Notes: generated by a model from the letters alone, not told the origin. Counted from the first letter of the stretch, positions 9,044-16,709 are shown. The stretch is 23,548 nt of DNA from Oscillospiraceae bacterium (GCA_900752625.1 CAADWC010000243.1:1-23548), one strand, 5' to 3'. Made by a program: numbers and translations.

Positions 9044-9162
9044 AGTCGGACCGCAAAGGGAGGCGGATAAACTGCTGAGCCTGTTTTGAAGGCGTGAGCG
9101 GCGGATTTGCAGATTCCGTCTGATATATTTTAATAAACCGATAATTTAATATTGATTAAGAG

Positions 9163-9230
9163 GGCGGTTACATATCGCCTCTGCAATAAATATGTAAATA
9201 AGCAGGGGAGGATAGTGACCGCCTGCTTTT
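9163..9230 (+). terminator. Long imperfect hairpin with T run after fhs
   Basis: Outer stem GGCGGTTAC (9163-9171) with GTGACCGCC (9215-9223), continued by an inner arm around CCTCTGC/GCAGGGG and a 17-nt AT-rich loop, then TTTT at 9227-9230. Arms are about 23 nt with a few mismatches. It lies 120 nt after the fhs stop and is probably its terminator; a small RNA 3' end or a relic element is also possible. The remaining 9044-9162 stretch shows no gene. Confidence 0.55.
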
Positions 9231-9272
9231 ACAGTCCGTGAAAAATGTGTCGGTCATTTTGCAACTTGCTCA

Positions 9273-9299
9273 GAAACCGTACCGATAATCGCTGGTTTC
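9273..9299. promoter_or_regulatory. Dyad just upstream of the DUF3810 -35 box (possible operator)
   Basis: GAAACC at 9273-9278 and GGTTTC at 9294-9299, separated by 15 nt and ending one base before the TTGACA at 9301. The position suits a regulator binding site; no regulator is identified. Confidence 0.3.
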
Positions 9300-9300
9300 C

Positions 9301-9329
9301 TTGACAAAAGCGCGTGTTTATGGTACATT
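9301..9329 (+). promoter_or_regulatory. Promoter of the DUF3810 gene
   Basis: Perfect TTGACA, 17-nt spacer, TACATT with an extended -10 TG (TGG immediately before). It implies a leader of about 200 nt before the coding region. The leader from 9336 to 9490 has a short GTACG/CGTAC stem near 9411 but no riboswitch I recognise. Confidence 0.65.
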
Positions 9330-9491
9330 ATTAACTGCAAGAGGTTGTTTTTGTACGGATATTTTTTGCCTTTCGGTTGAAAATAAACACCGACTGTCAT
9401 CTAAGCGGCGGTACGTGACGAGCCGTACGGCGGACTGATGGTAAATAAATTTTCAAACCCGGCGTAAATTCAAAACAAATTTGTTGTGCAA

Positions 9492-9538
9492 CACCTCAAA
9501 ACATCAAAAGGAGGTGCATTTTCCCTGACGGGAAAATG
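9492..9538 (+). promoter_or_regulatory. Two adjacent hairpins covering the ribosome site and the first ATG
   Basis: The ribosome site AAAAGGAGGTG (9506-9516) can pair through GAGGTG (9511-9516) with CACCTC (9492-9497). Directly next to it, CATTTTCCC (9517-9525) pairs perfectly with GGGAAAATG (9530-9538) across a 4-nt loop, locking up the ATG at 9536. The next in-frame ATG is at 9548. GGAGG is 21 nt from the first ATG, but if the second hairpin is folded out it is about 11 nt from the second. This suggests that Met5 is the true start and that translation may be controlled by these structures. Confidence 0.55.
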
Positions 9539-10669
9539 GTCATAATAATGAAATCCATAAAATCAGTAAAAAAATCGACATGGATATTATCGGGACTTTT
9601 TATTTTATGCATAATTCTTAATGTGACAGCATGGATTTCGACAACGTTTTGCGACTGGTACAGAGCGTATATTTTTCCGGTATGGACGAATACCTACGGA
9701 CGTCTTACCTCCATTTTTCCTTTTTCATTCGGTGAAATCCTCATATGGACGGCGGTTATCGGAATACCTATTTCTCTTATTCTGCTGATCGTGCTGCTGA
9801 TAATAAAAAAGGGAAAGAGAAGAAAGATAGGCAGGATATACGCTTTTACATATCTGTGGATAATCGCCTTTATAGCGGTCACCGAAACGCTTAACTGCTT
9901 TATTCTTTATCATTGCTCGACTTTTGCGCAGACTTATGATATTCCTCAGGAGCAATATACTTCCGCTCAGCTTGTGGAGCTTTGCGATTACCTTACCGAA
10001 CAGACTAATGAGCTGTCGGCGCAGGTTCAGAGGGACGGAAACGGCAGCTTTATTCTTACCGCCGATCTTGAAGAAACTGCAAAAAGTGCAATGAAAAAGC
10101 TTGGGGAGGATTATCCTCAGCTTTCCGGCTATTATGTGACTCCCAAGCCGGTAATGTATTCTTATTTTATGAGCCAGCAGTATCTTATGGGGATATATTT
10201 CCCTTTTACTATGGAGGCAAATTACAACGATGAAATGTATTCCTCCAATCTTCCGGATACCGTCTGTCATGAACTTGCGCATACCAAGGGCTTTATTCTG
10301 GAGGACGAAGCCAGTTTTATTGCGTTTCTTGCCTGTTCCGGAAGCGATAACACCGAATACCGCTACAGCGGTTATCTTAACGCGCTTAAATATGTTCTGA
10401 GTCAGATACGGGATAACTGCGACGACGAAACAGTTTCTCAGGCATATGCAAAGCTTGACGCAGGAGTCGTTGCCGATATTAACGGAAATTCCGGATACTG
10501 GCAGTCGGTGCAAGAAAGCGACAGAGGTATTATTTCAAGTAAAACCGTCGCAGAGGTTTCCGATAAGGCTATGGAGGCTTCCCTGCGGCTTAACGGCGTG
10601 GAGGACGGAAAAAAGTCCTACGGAAGAATGGTGGATCTGCTGCTTAACTACTATTTTATGAATAAATAG
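9536..10669 (+). CDS. DUF3810-type membrane protein with HExxH zinc site
   Basis: 377 residues from the first ATG, 373 from the more likely ATG at 9548 (MKSIKSVKKSTW, a normal basic N-terminus before a membrane helix). Three membrane helices are visible (about 15-36, 66-90 and 102-124), then a large soluble domain with the metallopeptidase signature HELAH at 245-249 followed by TKGFILEDEASFIAFLAC, which supplies a likely third ligand (Glu256 or Glu258). This matches the DUF3810 family, membrane-bound putative zinc proteases of unknown substrate common in Firmicutes and Bacteroidetes. It has its own strong promoter and a structured leader. No terminator is visible before tsaE, 84 nt downstream, so it may be cotranscribed with tsaE-tsaB. 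Proteolytic activity is inferred from the motif. Confidence 0.88.
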   Translation: MVIIMKSIKSVKKSTWILSGLFILCIILNVTAWISTTFCDWYRAYIFPVWTNTYGRLTSIFPFSFGEILIWTAVIGIPISLILLIVLLIIKKGKRRKIGRIYAFTYLWIIAFIAVTETLNCFILYHCSTFAQTYDIPQEQYTSAQLVELCDYLTEQTNELSAQVQRDGNGSFILTADLEETAKSAMKKLGEDYPQLSGYYVTPKPVMYSYFMSQQYLMGIYFPFTMEANYNDEMYSSNLPDTVCHELAHTKGFILEDEASFIAFLACSGSDNTEYRYSGYLNALKYVLSQIRDNCDDETVSQAYAKLDAGVVADINGNSGYWQSVQESDRGIISSKTVAEVSDKAMEASLRLNGVEDGKKSYGRMVDLLLNYYFMNK

Positions 10670-10753
10670 CGGACTTTGCTGAGCGTAGGTATTGCAGCAG
10701 GCACGGGCTGTTTGAGCTGAAGCCGTAGAATAAAATTTTATTAAGAGGAAATT

Positions 10754-11206
10754 ATGAAAAAGTCGGTTGAAATTATAACAAGCTGTCCTGAGGAAACAAT
10801 ACGTCTGGGTGAAAAGATAGGCAGACGGCTCAGAGGCGGCGACTGTATTGCATATAAAGGCGGTCTTGGAGCGGGAAAGACTACCGTTACCAGAGGAATA
10901 TCAATAGGAATGGGTCTGGGGGACGAGGTGACCTCGCCTACCTTTGCACTGGTGAACGAGTATCGGGGAAAAGAGCTTTCGCTGTGTCATTTTGATATGT
11001 ACAGAATAACCTCTCCCGGCGACCTGGAAACCACCGGCTTTTATGATTATATGGACGAGGATACGGTGCTTGCCGTGGAGTGGAGCGAGAACATAGAAAG
11101 CGAACTGCCGGAAAATTCGGTGGTTATAGAGATACGGAGAATAGACGAAAATACAAGAAAATTTATTATTACCGGAGATGAGCGTTTTGACGATATTGGG
11201 AATTGA
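10754..11206 (+). CDS. tsaE: tRNA t6A synthesis ATPase TsaE
   Basis: 150-residue P-loop ATPase that works with TsaB and TsaD to transfer threonylcarbamoyl to A37 of ANN-decoding tRNAs. The Walker A loop GGLGAGKTT is at 36-44, followed by TSPTFALVNEY, HFDMYR and the EWSEN block typical of the family. Length is normal. AGAGGAAA lies just before the ATG. The 3' end overlaps tsaB by 29 nt, implying translational coupling, a very common bacterial arrangement. Confidence 0.96.
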   Translation: MKKSVEIITSCPEETIRLGEKIGRRLRGGDCIAYKGGLGAGKTTVTRGISIGMGLGDEVTSPTFALVNEYRGKELSLCHFDMYRITSPGDLETTGFYDYMDEDTVLAVEWSENIESELPENSVVIEIRRIDENTRKFIITGDERFDDIGN

Positions 11207-11873
11207 CACGTCGGGAAAGGTTGCGTCCTGCGCAGTTATGAGCGGGGATAAAATTCTCTGCGAGAAAATTCTTTACACCAAGCTTACCCATTCGCAGGTG
11301 ATTCTTCCTATGGTAAAAGAGGTAATGAGCGATTGTGAAATAAGCTGGGAAGATATTGACGGCATTGCGGTGGCAAACGGTCCGGGTTCGTACACCGGAC
11401 TGAGAATAGGCATTGCAGCGGTAAAGGGGATATGTATGGGTGCGCCGAGTATAAAGTGCGCCGGGATTTCCACCCTTGAAGCCCTTGCATATAACTGCGG
11501 CGCTTTTCAGGGCAGGATCATACCCGTTATGAAGGCTCGTCCCAAGGTTGTTTATATAGGAGATTATTTTTCTGACAGGGGAAAGATCGTCCGTCTTTCG
11601 GAGGACAGAGTTATCGGCGAGGAGGATTTTTTCACGGCTCTCGACACGTCGGAAAAAATCATGCTTACGGGAGATCACTGCGCCGAGATCAAGTCGGCGT
11701 ATTTTGCAGATAACGAAAGCGTAATACTTGCGCCTGCGGCGGACAGACTACAGAAAGCAAGCTCTCTCTGTGCGGCGTTTATGAACTCGCCCCGGTATGA
11801 GGTATCTCCCGATAAGCTGGAGGCAAGCTATTTGCAGGCGACAAAAGCTGAAAAGGACAAAGCGCACAGGTAA
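11178..11873 (+). CDS. tsaB: tRNA t6A synthesis protein TsaB
   Basis: 231-residue ASKHA-fold protein, the scaffold partner of TsaD. Diagnostic segments are ILGIDTSG near the N-terminus, the HSQ motif (about residue 38), and ANGPGSYTGLRIG (about 66-78) followed by KGI. The start ATG (11178) lies inside tsaE behind CCGGAG. The catalytic partner TsaD, and the RimI acetyltransferase that often follows TsaB, are not adjacent here: the next gene is an AT-rich acetyltransferase of another subfamily. The C-terminal 30 residues are diverged and charged. Confidence 0.95.
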   Translation: MSVLTILGIDTSGKVASCAVMSGDKILCEKILYTKLTHSQVILPMVKEVMSDCEISWEDIDGIAVANGPGSYTGLRIGIAAVKGICMGAPSIKCAGISTLEALAYNCGAFQGRIIPVMKARPKVVYIGDYFSDRGKIVRLSEDRVIGEEDFFTALDTSEKIMLTGDHCAEIKSAYFADNESVILAPAADRLQKASSLCAAFMNSPRYEVSPDKLEASYLQATKAEKDKAHR

Positions 11874-11945
11874 TCGCAGAACTGCGCGGTCTGGTTTGTT
11901 TCGCTGATTTGCCGGATGGGGCGATAAAGCGGAAACTGAAAAGGA

Positions 11946-12542
11946 ATGATTGATACGAATACGCCATATCTTGAAACGGAAAGGCTTATACTGAGAAAAT
12001 TTACTGATAATGATATTGAAGCACTATATTTACTTCTCAAAGATAAAGAGGTAAATGCTTTTTTGCCATGGTTTCCATTGAAAACTATAGATGAAACGGT
12101 AATCTTTTTTGAAGAAAGATTTGCTGCTAATTATAAGAAACCTTGTGCTTATAATTATGCTATATGCTTAAAGAGCGATAATTATCCGATTGGATATGTA
12201 AACGTAAATATGGATGATAGTCATGATTTTGGTTATGGGCTACGTAAAGAGTTTTGGCATAAGGGTATTGTTACAGAAGCTGGCAGGGCTGTTGTTGAGC
12301 AGTTGAAAAAAGATAGTATTCCCTATATTACGGCTACACACGATGTAAATAATCCTCGTAGCGGCGGTGTTATGAAGCAACTGGGGATGAAATACCGGTA
12401 TTCTTACGAGGAACGGGTACAGCCCAAAGATGTATTAGTTACATTTAGAATGTATCAGTTAAATTTAGATGGTTTAAAAGAGAGGGTATATCAAAAGTAT
12501 TGGGATGATTCAGATGTACATTTTATAGAAACTGATATATAG
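11946..12542 (+). CDS. GNAT-family N-acetyltransferase (RimJ/RimL-like)
   Basis: 198 residues beginning LETERLILRKF after a short leader, the classic opening of RimJ/RimL-like GCN5 acetyltransferases, with ALYLLLKDKEVNAFLPW, a core strand PIGYVNVNM, GYGLRKEFWHKGIVTEA (acetyl-CoA binding region, about 97-113) and ATHDVNNPRSGGVMKQLGM. It transfers an acetyl group to an amine of an unknown small molecule or protein. Base use is clearly richer in A and T than in tsaB before it and rpiB after it, and codons such as TTA and AAA dominate, which points to recent horizontal acquisition. Its ribosome signal is poor: AAGGA abuts the ATG, with an in-frame stop right upstream. It occupies the slot where rimI often follows tsaB, but it does not look like RimI. 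Confidence 0.9.
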   Translation: MIDTNTPYLETERLILRKFTDNDIEALYLLLKDKEVNAFLPWFPLKTIDETVIFFEERFAANYKKPCAYNYAICLKSDNYPIGYVNVNMDDSHDFGYGLRKEFWHKGIVTEAGRAVVEQLKKDSIPYITATHDVNNPRSGGVMKQLGMKYRYSYEERVQPKDVLVTFRMYQLNLDGLKERVYQKYWDDSDVHFIETDI

Positions 12543-12666
12543 CTTACAATTCATCTTGAAATCCAAACTTTCAGCGAAATATCTGAAAAGGTTTAAGTAG
12601 ATATGAAAAAATGCGAAAATCAGACGGTATACAATAATACATTACTTATTTAACGGAGGAATAAAA

Positions 12667-13110
12667 ATGAAAATTGCTATCGGAAACGACCACGCCGCTC
12701 CCGAACTGAAGCTGGCGGTGATCGAGCATCTGAAAGAAAAAGGTCTTGAGTGTGTAGATATGGGCTGCGGCGTAGGAGAAAAATGCGACTATCCTGACGC
12801 GGCAGAGCTGGTCTGCCATAAGGTTGCAAAAAAAGAGTGCGACCTCGGAATACTTATATGCGGAACGGGCGTGGGTATGTCCATTGCGGCTAATAAGATA
12901 AAAGGGATACGGGCGGCTTGCTGTTCGGAACCTTTTTCCGCAAGACTTACCAGAGAGCATAATGACGCAAACGTACTTTGTTTCGGTGCAAGAGTCATAG
13001 GAGAGGGAACGGCGCTGGATCTTGTAGACGCTTTTGTGGATACTGAATATTCCGGTGAGGAAAGACACGAGAAGAGGATCGCCAAGATAAAGGCGCTGGA
13101 GGATATTTAA
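12667..13110 (+). CDS. rpiB: Ribose-5-phosphate isomerase B (RpiB/LacAB family)
   Basis: 147 residues, the normal length. It interconverts ribose 5-phosphate and ribulose 5-phosphate in the pentose phosphate pathway. Key features are the N-terminal GNDHA with His9, active-site Cys65 in LICGTGVGMS, the phosphate-binding GTGVGMSIAANK (66-77), and SARLTREHNDANVLCFG (91-107). Enzymes of this family may also act on allose 6-phosphate or galactose 6-phosphate; the motif set here fits RpiB best. A strong ACGGAGGA ribosome site is 7 nt before the ATG. A bidirectional terminator follows at 13202. The upstream 12543-12666 spacer is AT-rich and holds no gene. Confidence 0.95.
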   Translation: MKIAIGNDHAAPELKLAVIEHLKEKGLECVDMGCGVGEKCDYPDAAELVCHKVAKKECDLGILICGTGVGMSIAANKIKGIRAACCSEPFSARLTREHNDANVLCFGARVIGEGTALDLVDAFVDTEYSGEERHEKRIAKIKALEDI

Positions 13111-13201
13111 CGGGTGAAGAAAGCAATTTCCGGATGCCGGTTATTGGCTGCGCTTCTTTTGCATATAATTGCCTGACGGCAACAGAAACAGTCTATATAA
13201 G

Positions 13202-13236
13202 AAACGACCTTCGTCGGACAAACGAAGGTCGTTTTT
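13202..13236. terminator. Bidirectional terminator between rpiB and metY
   Basis: Perfect 13-bp stem (13202-13214 with 13222-13234), 7-nt loop, T run on the plus strand and a weaker TTTCTTAT on the minus strand. It sits between two converging genes. Confidence 0.9.
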
Positions 13237-13258
13237 GTATTTTGGGAAAATTGAAAAA

Positions 13259-14554
13259 TCAGATCGAATCAAAAGCTTCCTGCAAATCATAGATCAGATC
13301 GTCGATATGCTCCGTTCCTATGGAAAGTCTTACGGTATTAGGCTTTATTCCCTGCTCTGCAAGCTCGGCTTCGTTCAGCTGCGAATGAGTTGTAGTGGCG
13401 GGATGAATCGCAAGAGACTTAACGTCGGCAACGTTAGCAAGCAGTGAGAATATCTGAAGCTTGTCAATAAATTTCTTTGCTTCAGCCGCTCCGCCCTTGA
13501 TCTCAAAGGTGAAGATCGATCCGCCGCCGCCCGGGAAATACTCATCATAAAGCTTTTTGTATCTGCTGTCGGGAAGCGATGGATGATTTATTTTTTCGAC
13601 TTTTGGGTGGTCGGAGAGAAATTCGATGATTCTCTTTGTGTTTTCGATATGTCTTTCAACTCTCAGCGAAAGTGTTTCAAGTCCCTGAAGGAAGATAAAC
13701 GCATGGAAGGGTGAAAGGGTCGCTCCGGTATCTCGCAGCAGCACCGCTCTTATCTTTGTTACAAATGCGGCTTTTCCGGCTGCCTTTGTAAATGAAACTC
13801 CGTGATAGCTTGGATTAGGCTCTGTAATTGACGGAAACTTTCCGCTTCCCTCCCAGTCAAAGTTTCCGCTGTCGATTATAACTCCTCCGATAGCCGTTCC
13901 GTGACCGCCGATAAATTTTGTGGCGGAGTGAATGACAATATCCGCTCCGTACTCGATAGGTCTGAGGAGAAACGGAGTTGCAAAGGTGCTGTCTACAACC
14001 AGAGGGATTTTATTTGCGTGAGCTATATCGGCGACCTTTCTTATATCAATAAGATTTGAATTGGGGTTTCCAAGGCTTTCAATATATATTGCTTTTGTGT
14101 TTTCTTTTATGGCGTTTTCAAACGCACCCTCCTCATCCGGATCCACAAACGTTGAGGTGATCCCGTACTCCGGCAGGGTATGGGCAAGGAGATTATAGGT
14201 TCCGCCGTAAATTGTCCTGGCGGCAACTATATGATCTCCGGCATGGGCAAGATTCTGGATCGTATATGAGATCGCCGCAGCTCCCGAAGCGACCGCCAGT
14301 GCGGCTATTCCTCCTTCGAGAGAAGCTATGCGCTTTTCAAAAATATCCTGAGTGGGGTTTGTCAGTCTTCCGTAAATATTTCCTGCGTCGGTAAGATTAA
14401 ATCTTGCCTCTGCATGAGCGCTGTCATGAAATACGTAAGATGTTGAAGCGTATATCGGAACGGCTCTTGCGTCTGTTGCCGGATCCGCCTGTTCCTGTCC
14501 TACATGAAGCTGCCTGGTTTCAAAGTGAAGATTTCTTTCGTTTATTTTGCTCAT
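13259..14554 (-). CDS. metY: O-acetylhomoserine sulfhydrylase (MetY)
   Basis: 431-residue PLP enzyme of the Cys/Met metabolism (transsulfuration) family, which makes homocysteine from O-acetylhomoserine and sulfide. The length and the opening FETRQLHVGQEQADPATDARAVPIY in two overlapping parts are characteristic of MetY rather than the shorter MetB/MetC. Other marks are NIYGRLTNPT (59-68), SGAAAI, VVDSTFATPF (186-195) and the PLP lysine Lys213 in SATKFIGGHG. AGAGGTAA lies before the ATG. It is expressed from a consensus promoter through a leader of about 200 nt that carries a possible short peptide gene and competing hairpins, suggesting control by attenuation or translation. No SAM (S-box) riboswitch motif is seen. 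Confidence 0.95.
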   Translation of the reverse strand: MSKINERNLHFETRQLHVGQEQADPATDARAVPIYASTSYVFHDSAHAEARFNLTDAGNIYGRLTNPTQDIFEKRIASLEGGIAALAVASGAAAISYTIQNLAHAGDHIVAARTIYGGTYNLLAHTLPEYGITSTFVDPDEEGAFENAIKENTKAIYIESLGNPNSNLIDIRKVADIAHANKIPLVVDSTFATPFLLRPIEYGADIVIHSATKFIGGHGTAIGGVIIDSGNFDWEGSGKFPSITEPNPSYHGVSFTKAAGKAAFVTKIRAVLLRDTGATLSPFHAFIFLQGLETLSLRVERHIENTKRIIEFLSDHPKVEKINHPSLPDSRYKKLYDEYFPGGGGSIFTFEIKGGAAEAKKFIDKLQIFSLLANVADVKSLAIHPATTTHSQLNEAELAEQGIKPNTVRLSIGTEHIDDLIYDLQEAFDSI

Positions 14555-14579
14555 AATTTATTACCTCTTTCTTCAGAAC

Positions 14580-14651
14580 CGTCCGATAATCTGCCGTTAC
14601 CGGACAAAATCTATTATTATTCTAAGTCGGTGAGTTTGTTTTATTCGGACG
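14580..14651 (-). promoter_or_regulatory. Competing hairpins in the metY leader
   Basis: On the minus strand, CGGAC(G) at 14585-14580 can pair either with GTCCG at 14605-14601 or with CGTCCG at 14651-14646, which lies right after the stop codon of the leader ORF. The two helices exclude each other. No clear T run follows either, so any control would more likely act on translation or RNA stability than on termination. Confidence 0.35.
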
Positions 14652-14654
14652 ACG

Positions 14655-14705
14655 TCACATTCGCTCGGATAGCTTTACCTGAACCCGATATTTCAGAAAT
14701 TCCAT
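14655..14705 (-). CDS. Possible leader peptide upstream of metY
   Basis: A 16-codon ORF reading MEFLKYRVQVKLSERM, with AAGGAG placed 8 nt before its ATG, inside the metY leader transcript and about 50 nt downstream of the predicted transcription start. The ribosome site is as good as those of the real genes here. The peptide has no cysteine and only one internal-type signal of interest, a Met codon just before the stop. A stalled or terminating ribosome would cover the CGTCCG arm of one leader helix. It could be a regulatory upstream ORF; it could also be chance. Confidence 0.4.
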   Translation of the reverse strand: MEFLKYRVQVKLSERM

Positions 14706-14762
14706 TCTATTCTCTCCTTATATAATCATATAATTCCTATTAAAATACTATGCTTTGCTTAC

Positions 14763-14791
14763 ATGATAACATATGTCTTCGCGGTTGTCAA
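14763..14791 (-). promoter_or_regulatory. Consensus promoter of metY
   Basis: TTGACA, 17-nt spacer and TATCAT on the minus strand, preceded by an A/T-rich stretch that may act as an UP element. About 210 nt separate it from the metY ATG. Confidence 0.78.
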
Positions 14792-14901
14792 TAGCTTTTT
14801 TTATTTTGCTCACGATTTTTGGCAAGTTACAAAATATTGAAGCATTGCCGCACTCATATATTGTCAAAAATAATGCAGATTTTAGAAGTACGTCTTTAAC
14901 A

Positions 14902-14943
14902 TAAAAAACAGGCTGCCGCATGTTTATATCATGCAGCAGCCTG
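14902..14943 (-). terminator. Terminator of the hydCBA operon
   Basis: Fourteen-bp stem with one mismatch (14909-14922 with 14930-14943), 7-nt loop, and TTTTTT on the minus strand (A run 14903-14908). It starts 17 nt past the hydA stop. Between it and the metY promoter, 14792-14901 holds nothing recognisable. Confidence 0.9.
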
Positions 14944-14960
14944 AGCTGAAATTGCTTATT

Positions 14961-16709
14961 TTACTGATGTGTTCCCCTCTTGACATATGTCGTGTGAAGA
15001 AGCTTATGAGCTCTGGGCTTTCCGGGAGCGTCGAAATACTCGTCGTAAAGAAGCTTTACAACAGGGCTTTCGTGAGATTTCCTGAGCTTCATCGAGCTGT
15101 CTGCGTCGTAAAGCGCTTTTGCTCTGGTAGCTTTAAGTTCCTTATAGTTGCGCACCGAGTCGCTCTGAACAGGCTGACCTCCGCCGTTTATGCAGCCGCC
15201 GGGACAAGCCATGATTTCTACCATATGGTAGTTCTTTTCGCCCGACTGAACCATTTCGATTATCTTTCTGGCATTTGAAAGGCCTGAGGCAACTGCTACG
15301 TTTACCTCCATACCGGCGATCTTATAGGTAGCCTCCTTGATATCCTTGGTTCCTCTTACTTCCTTGAATTCAACTTTCTTTGCATTTCCGTCCAGCATAT
15401 AGGCGGCGGTACGAAGAGCAGCCTCCATAACGCCTCCCGTGGCGCCGAAAATTGCGCCTGCGCCTGAGGCTATTTCAAACGGATCGTCAAATACTTCGTC
15501 GTCCATATCAACAAAATTGATGCCTGCGCCCTTTATCATTTTTGCAAGCTCTCTCGTTGTAAGAGCAACGTCAACATCGTCAAAATCAAAGGTGCGCAGC
15601 TCTTCTCTTGTTACCTCGAATTTCTTTGCAGTACAAGGAATGATGCTGACAACGTACAGATCCTTGGGGTTGATTCCGTTTTTCTGACAGTAATAGCTTT
15701 TGAGAACCGCTCCGAACATCTGCTGCGGAGATTTGCAGCTTGAAAGATGCGGCAGGAACTCGGGATAATAATGCTCGCAGAACTTTATCCAGCCGGGGCA
15801 GCAGGAAGTAAACATAGGAAGAGTTTTCTTCTTTGTGATACGCTCGATAAGCTCGTGTGCTTCTTCCATGATCGTAAGATCGGCGGTAACGTCCATATTG
15901 AACACCTTGTCAACGCCAAGACGTCTGATCGCAGCTACCATTTTGCCCTCTACATTTGTGCCTATAGGCATTCCGAAGCTTTCACCCAAAGTAGCTCTGA
16001 TGGACGGAGCAGTGAAGAATACTACCTTTTTGTCCGGATTGGAAATAGCGTCCCATACCTCGTCTATATTGCTTTTTTCGTTAAGAGCTCCAACGGGGCA
16101 GGCAACGATGCACTGTCCGCAGCCTACGCAGGGAGAATCGTTAAGGCTCTTTTCAAAAGCGCAGCCTACGTGAACGTTAAAGCCTCTCTTGATAGGTCCG
16201 ATACAGGAAACGCTCTGGACGTTCTTGCAAGCCGCAACGCATCTCATGCACTGAATACATTTGTTGTTATCCCTTACGATATAAGGTGAAGCGTCATCGA
16301 TGGGATAAATAACGTCGTCGCCCTTGAATCTGTCCTCGTCAACACCGTAGTCGAAAGCAAGCTTCTGAAGTTCGCAGTTGTTTCCTCTTACACAGGAAAG
16401 GCATTTCTTATGATGGCTCGAAAGAATAAGCTCGATGGTGGTCTTTCTTGAAGATCTTACCTTCGGCGTATTAGTGAGAACCTCCATTCCCTCTTCAACC
16501 GGATATACGCATGAAGCAACAAGACCTTTTCTTCCGACTATTTCAACAACGCATACGCGGCATGCGCCTATGCAGTTTATATCTTTAAGATAACAAAGCG
16601 ACGGAATTTCAATATTTACTGCCTTGGCGGCCTGCAGAATAGTAGAGCCGGCAGGAACTTCAACAGGAATTCCGTTCACCTTCAGATGAACCATTTGTGT
16701 TTTTTCCAT
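14961..16709 (-). CDS. hydA: [FeFe] hydrogenase catalytic subunit HydA
   Basis: 582 residues; makes H2 (or oxidises it) at the H-cluster as part of a HydABC complex with NADH and ferredoxin partners. Domain order: N-terminal [2Fe-2S] ferredoxin fold (Cys39, 46, 50, 53, 67 region), His-ligated cluster motif (H99/H100, C103, C106, C112), two [4Fe-4S] clusters (C151/154/157/161 and C194/197/200/204), then the H-cluster domain: L1 FTSCCPGW (300-307), L2 IIPCTAKK (356-363), L3 MACPGGCINGGGQP (500-513). Proton-path Cys303 is present, but the usual Met just before PCTAKK is Ile357. A longer frame starts at TTG 16730, but that codon overlaps the AGGAGG ribosome site; ATG 16709, 12 nt after it, is the better start. 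It follows hydB by 21 nt in one operon. There is no extra C-terminal iron-sulfur extension. Confidence 0.96.
   Translation of the reverse strand: MEKTQMVHLKVNGIPVEVPAGSTILQAAKAVNIEIPSLCYLKDINCIGACRVCVVEIVGRKGLVASCVYPVEEGMEVLTNTPKVRSSRKTTIELILSSHHKKCLSCVRGNNCELQKLAFDYGVDEDRFKGDDVIYPIDDASPYIVRDNNKCIQCMRCVAACKNVQSVSCIGPIKRGFNVHVGCAFEKSLNDSPCVGCGQCIVACPVGALNEKSNIDEVWDAISNPDKKVVFFTAPSIRATLGESFGMPIGTNVEGKMVAAIRRLGVDKVFNMDVTADLTIMEEAHELIERITKKKTLPMFTSCCPGWIKFCEHYYPEFLPHLSSCKSPQQMFGAVLKSYYCQKNGINPKDLYVVSIIPCTAKKFEVTREELRTFDFDDVDVALTTRELAKMIKGAGINFVDMDDEVFDDPFEIASGAGAIFGATGGVMEAALRTAAYMLDGNAKKVEFKEVRGTKDIKEATYKIAGMEVNVAVASGLSNARKIIEMVQSGEKNYHMVEIMACPGGCINGGGQPVQSDSVRNYKELKATRAKALYDADSSMKLRKSHESPVVKLLYDEYFDAPGKPRAHKLLHTTYVKRGTHQ

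Noticed and set aside
9725..10513. 262-codon open frame on the minus strand opposite the DUF3810 gene
   Set aside because: Antisense shadow of a gene with clear membrane helices and a HELAH site; no ribosome site or homology recognised.
11946..12542. RimI, the ribosomal S18 acetyltransferase expected after tsaB
   Set aside because: The sequence opens with LETERLILRKF and is longer than RimI; it belongs to the RimJ/RimL-like group.
14555..14762. S-box (SAM) riboswitch or T-box in front of metY
   Set aside because: None of the conserved core elements of either could be found, and there is no terminator hairpin with a T run before metY.
15747..16289. 180-codon open frame on the plus strand opposite hydA
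   Set aside because: Shadow of the iron-sulfur and H-cluster coding region of hydA.
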